Positions 39,403 through 47,500 of a DNA stretch of 47,500 nucleotides are shown in pieces. The notes beneath the pieces were generated by a model. It saw nothing but the letters and a program-made list of their open reading frames with translations, ran no database searches and had not been told where the DNA came from. Origin of the DNA: Glandiceps talaboti (Eukaryota > Hemichordata > Enteropneusta > Spengelidae); assembly GCF_964340395.1 (NCBI RefSeq), contig NC_135570.1, forward strand, positions 11,775,322 to 11,822,821, in the 5' to 3' direction. Both the position numbers and the translations under genes were made by a program. The first letter of the stretch is position 1, and each line of letters opens with the position of its first letter.

Positions 39403-42400
39403 GAATCTCAATCACGAATTCACTTTGGCACAATTCCAGGCAGCGATCAGAGTGTGTAATCAATCATTTCTATGTGATGGCTGTCAATCGTGCCTGATTT
39501 ATGTCACCCATTGTTGATGATTACATGGCCTGCGTAATTTGAAAAAGTTTTCTGAAAAGGGCAGTGAATCGCCGAAAGTGAATCGGCCTGTGTGAGCTCA
39601 ATTTGTTCAACAACAAAGGGGTTCCCGCTAACTGCAGCATGCCACACTTAACGCTGTATTTATTGATGTGGACTTGCATTTAGGCAAACACACTGGCGAA
39701 GGTTAAAATGTTTTGTGTGGAGAAGACTCCCGGAGTATTGTATGTAGGATGGCGGTGATCTTCAAAGGCTTACCGCCCTATCGAGATACTTATCGCTTAT
39801 CAATCAATCAATCCATTGCAAACAGGGTCTTTTGAAACAGATGTGAAGTGACGTGTTGAAAGAAGTGACAAGGCGATGTTGACAGCTACTGCAGACAAGC
39901 GGCAAACTTCAAAGCTCTGTGTCTTGAGATGCATATCTGCCGCTATAAACACTCGCCTGTTTCGTATCTGCATGATGACTGGCTGAGATAGTGCCACTCT
40001 GGCCTAAACTTTATACTTCGTCAAGCTTGCACAAAGAGGGAGTGACTTTGAATGATAGCTCCCAGCTTCCGTCAGATGATGAGTGAGTGTTTGGCGGTGA
40101 AGTCCTCAAAAGATGTCTTTCAAAAATATTAGTTAGCTCTTGGCAGTTTTTGTTGGCAGAATTGATCACTCCCTCTTGTTTGACAGAATTTTTCCGCCAA
40201 CATTACAAGCTATATCATTTGGTGTGATTGTGTACGGGCTCAAAGGGAGACATAGCGCCTGGCCCACACATGAATGTTCAACTCGTGGGTCAAGTCCTTT
40301 GTGATTACACACGAGGGAACAGGATATTATAAAAACACGAACACAGAAAAGCATCATATCTCTAGCTCGCTCTCAAACATACACACATACAAAAAATGAT
40401 GCCGAAAAGGGCGTCTTTGAAAGGCTCTATAGCGTCCTCCAGTCGGCTAATGATTGAAGCGCTAGCTTAGAGTAAAAAGGTAAAATCATCGCCTGTTCGT
40501 GACGTGAAAAACGAGAAAAGTCGGAGGTTACAGCTGCTACCATATCTTTATTATGCTGGCAAAAAGATTGAATTTCACGATAATTGGGCCGCGATGTGCT
40601 ATGAAGCACTGTGAGTTGTATGGTAACGTGCTGGTGATTGTGATTGCGGGAAAAAGAGTGAAACTCCTTCAATCAAACTAACGTCAGTACTCGATAGTAG
40701 GAGAGCCGTGATGATAGGTCCACTACAGTGTCGGCAACTATCAAAGCATACACAATTCAATCACACTACTACACGTTTCTCTTCAATTTCTCTTAGCGGA
40801 AATGCATTTGTGAAAAATCTAACACTCTCTGAGGAACGAAACCTTGCCTACAGATAAACACTTCGACGAGGTGGAAATTCGTCTGTGAAAGGCACCAAAT
40901 TACTCTAATAAGCCATCTATACTGAGCCAAAAACAACAATTAGAGGCGCTCTGTGAAATATTACAGAGTGATGGCAAATTGTTTTGTTGCTCAGACAGCT
41001 TTAGTGGCCGGTATTCCTTTGAAGTTGCCGCCCGTCGGTGTTCACTGAAAGGCTGACGAAGTAGAAAGTAAATCAATGTCCATCAAAAATGTCACTTGGA
41101 ACAATACGATTATTACACGAACCCACCTCCTCCATTTGTCAAGCAGAGTACAGTAGACGGCGTTCACGCTAGGCTTATTTCACACACAATAACAACATTC
41201 CGCACACAAAAACCGACATACAGTCATTTTGAAAATAGCCAAAATCGAAGCTTTGATTGGAGTGCAGAATAGGCATGAAATAGAAACTCTGACTGCAAAG
41301 ACGAGCCGCGTCATGGCGGTCTTGCTGTATCCATTCACGATTGACGAGTGACGTTAACATACGACTTGGCAAATAGCCAGGTTGAAATTCGCACCCTGAC
41401 GTGAAAAATGTCGTATTTTTCATGAGGATCTCTTTTTTTCTCTCTCTGTCTGCTGTAAAAGTGTTTTATGCATGGCCGGAAGTGAACTGTCCCGTCATTA
41501 CGATCAGAGTGATTTATGAAGGTTCACACTTTATTGTATCTGTCACATTTTGACTGATAACAGACAGTTTAGTAGTCCCTGAGAACGCCCTCTTCTGGTC
41601 ATTTGTGTACACGGGGTCAGTGATGGACAACGGCGGCCGCTTTGACGGTGTCACTCATCACACCTCAGTACTATATATGTGTCATCAATTCTTATGATGT
41701 GAAAAATCGCTGGTATTTCTCACATGTTTGCGATTGCGATAACTTGACAGTCAATAAACGCAACAACCGCTACAAACATGACAAGTGCGTCGAACTACTC
41801 TCTGCACCCATTCCATTGAAAAAACTTGAAACTTTACCTTCTTTCATCGGGACTTTAAAACCACAATTTTTTTTCCAACCAATCAATCACCTTTGACCAC
41901 TATGAACTTTGGCCTCTATGCGTCATTTTTTTCCAGCGGTCGCGTTCCCAAAGGAATATTAGAACGCTTTTGATTTGTGATGTATGGGATATTGACTGGA
42001 ACAATGATGAGTATTTCGAAACGCGACCACATTTATCATGTCTTAGATGCCAAGAAGAACCATCTGTGATTCTTTTTTCAGTCTTGACTTGTCTCGTCAA
42101 AATCGAAGTCTTGGACAATATACAATTAAATCACTGCGTCTGATTCTGCAAATCACTTTCCCCGTCGATTATTTTTCCTTCCTTTGTTAATCACCGGTAC
42201 ATATGATTTTAACTAATACATTTTCAGATGTTTTTTTCGAGTTTCCTTCGATTTATTTTTTGACAAAAGGAAATGTGTGGTTTGAAAATGTCGAAAATTG
42301 TGTCTACGAATATACTCTACAAACTTCCATGGCATAAATCTACGTAGCAGATGGCAATACCAATATACCGGTAAATATCCACAGCCTTTTATGCCCGTAG

Positions 42401-43560
42401 AATTCAATATTTCTCATAAAATTTTACAAAATAAACAAAAGAACCACACAACACGGTTTTTTCATAAATATACAAGAAAGTGGTATATTTAATATCAATT
42501 AATTTTGTGCCAGAGTTATGCCTGTTTTCAAGTACTTACATGTCGGCGAATTCAAACGACTTATATAAAATACTGGGATGAATAGTTGCCACGGGCAAAG
42601 AAGAGTATAACTGCAGTGTTCGTACAAAAAGCACAAAAAGCGACAGTTTTGAGACAGAAGTAGTGTGCGAGTGAAAAGAAATCTACGAAGGGAAGGGTGA
42701 CCTCTGTGCTATCGTACCGCACGGATATAGCCCGTGAAATGTGTCGTTCTCACAGCACGCCAAATCAGCGTCTCCTTCTCGTCGTGTTTGTGTATCGCAA
42801 GAGGCCGACAGAAAAGCTATGCCGACTGTAATCAGAGAGAGTAATTTGGGTTGTTGTTAGCTAATACGATAGCCGCACCAGGGAAGCCTGCAAATAGAAC
42901 TGACGAGTAAATATTCGACGAGTGGTAGGGTGTCAACTCGGCCGCTTTGAACTCGGTAGGCTGCTCACAGCGTGCTTGTTTCCCGCCGATATAGTCAAAA
43001 CGAACTCCTTGCGTGTTTGTTATATCGATTTGCCTTCGTCGAGTAATAGTTCGTTTAACAGCTGTGGACTGCCTCCCAGACTACGTGCATGCCAGTAATT
43101 CACCCGACAATGAAGTCTCCATATACACAGCTTCGATTCAAAACTCCTCTAGCGATATTTTGTGACCGAAGAAGACCACAAACCAAAGAATTTGCAGACA
43201 ACTTGCGACTGAACCAATTTTGCTATAGGTCGATGGATTTTGAATACACCCTTATTTTTGTCAATGAATCGAAATACTTTGTGACAGGCAATTTCGATAG
43301 TGAAATAAAAATTATTCTCGAATTTACAGTCAATGCAAGCCTTAGACTTGTGTAAAATCTTCAGTTTTCAGTTTTAGAATTTATAGGACCAGAATTAGAC
43401 TCCTTCCATTTGATTACAAAGTTGTACCACTTAATCAATTGGTCGAAATTTAAATGTAAACAGGCAATTGTTTTCAGTAAATTTCTTTAATATCAATGTC
43501 ACGACATGTTCGTTAAGTTTTTTTTAGCACAATGAGAATTTATCCCCCCCCCCCGAGCTT
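39403..43560. other. Upstream intergenic region of the NET gene, repeat-poor, with a candidate enhancer near 39.48 kb
   Basis: No coding exon is supported here, and no microsatellite longer than a few units occurs. Complexity and CpG content look higher than in the left half of the window. Near 39481-39520 there is CTGTCAATCG (reverse CGATTGACAG, PBX-MEIS-like), then TGATTTATG (HOX-PBX-like), then CATTGTTG (SOX-like), within 40 bp. Short open frames in this stretch show no family motifs. Likely regulatory landscape of the gene; this is inference. Confidence 0.4.
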
Positions 43561-43598
43561 AACTCGTTCAGAACTACATGTATTTTTAACACAATATT

Positions 43599-43755
43599 GA
43601 CAATTTTATTTCTCGCCAACACGATAAACACAACATCGACAATTTTATTTCCCGCCAACACGATAAACACAATATTGACAATTTTATTTCCCGCCAGCAC
43701 GATAAACACAATATTGACAATTTTATTTCCCGCCAACACAATAGGCACAATATTG
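43599..43755. repeat. 39-bp minisatellite, four copies
   Basis: GACAATTTTATTTCCCGCCA starts at 43599, 43638, 43677 and 43716, followed each time by ACACGATAAACACAATATT-type sequence. Because 39 is divisible by three, both strands give periodic 13-residue frames, which are artefacts. Confidence 0.95.
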
Positions 43756-43769
43756 GCTATTTTTTTCCT

Positions 43770-47500
<3,731 letters not shown>

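Noticed and set aside
43524-43748. 13-residue repeat protein on the minus strand
   Set aside because: Produced by a 39-bp tandem repeat whose length is a multiple of three; no start context or exon signals.

Overview
This is nuclear DNA from an animal. It is AT-rich, carries a two-exon gene with canonical GT-AG splice sites, and is packed with di-, tri- and tetranucleotide microsatellites, minisatellites, tRNA-derived SINE-like copies, short inverted-repeat elements and a decayed LINE fragment. The one recognisable gene is a NET-family (Nlz/noc/elbow) zinc-finger gene, which is found only in metazoans. The repeat style suggests a marine invertebrate, possibly a deuterostome such as a hemichordate, but that placement is a weak inference.

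Layout. From 1 to about 36.6 kb I find no convincing host protein-coding gene. This part holds the tandem repeats: CAT/CAC and GGT/GAT triplets (0.4, 3.1, 27.7-28.2 kb), TC/GA arrays (2.6, 20.1 kb), CATA/TATG arrays (10.6, 22.3, 24.0-24.6, 31.4, 32.6 kb), GACA/GATA arrays (11.4, 20.2, 26.2 kb), a CAAA array (15.1 kb) and a 1.3-kb 31-bp minisatellite (20.4-21.7 kb). Smaller diverged tandem repeats lie at 7.7, 16.3, 25.2 and 28.8 kb. Dispersed elements are two copies of one inverted-repeat MITE-like family (6.3 and 33.7 kb), a roughly 1.07-kb element with GGGAGCCTTTAGTAATTACA-type terminal inverted repeats (7.2-8.3 kb), three tRNA-like SINE heads (7.1, 10.1, 30.8 kb) and a reverse-strand LINE ORF2 C-terminal relic (14.25-14.8 kb).

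The gene. On the minus strand, 39097 down to 36635, two coding exons join in phase 0 across a 765-bp intron. They encode about 565 residues of a ZNF703/ZNF503 (Nlz, noc/elbow) transcriptional co-repressor orthologue. All family landmarks are present: the N-terminal LPVRAIRMLS...HAEYLQPL block, SPLALLAQTC Sp motif, a Groucho-type FxPY motif (here FTPY), a CSDPYCKNC cysteine box, an atypical C-x8-C-x12-H-x3-H finger and a RYHPY...YYSPY tail.

The DNA around this gene (about 32.8-46.7 kb) has no long microsatellite, in sharp contrast to the rest of the window. Upstream of the gene lie two short clusters of PBX-MEIS-like and HOX-PBX-like sites (about 39.48 and 44.09 kb) that are good candidate enhancers. 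No bacterial system, CRISPR array, rRNA or intact transposase is visible.
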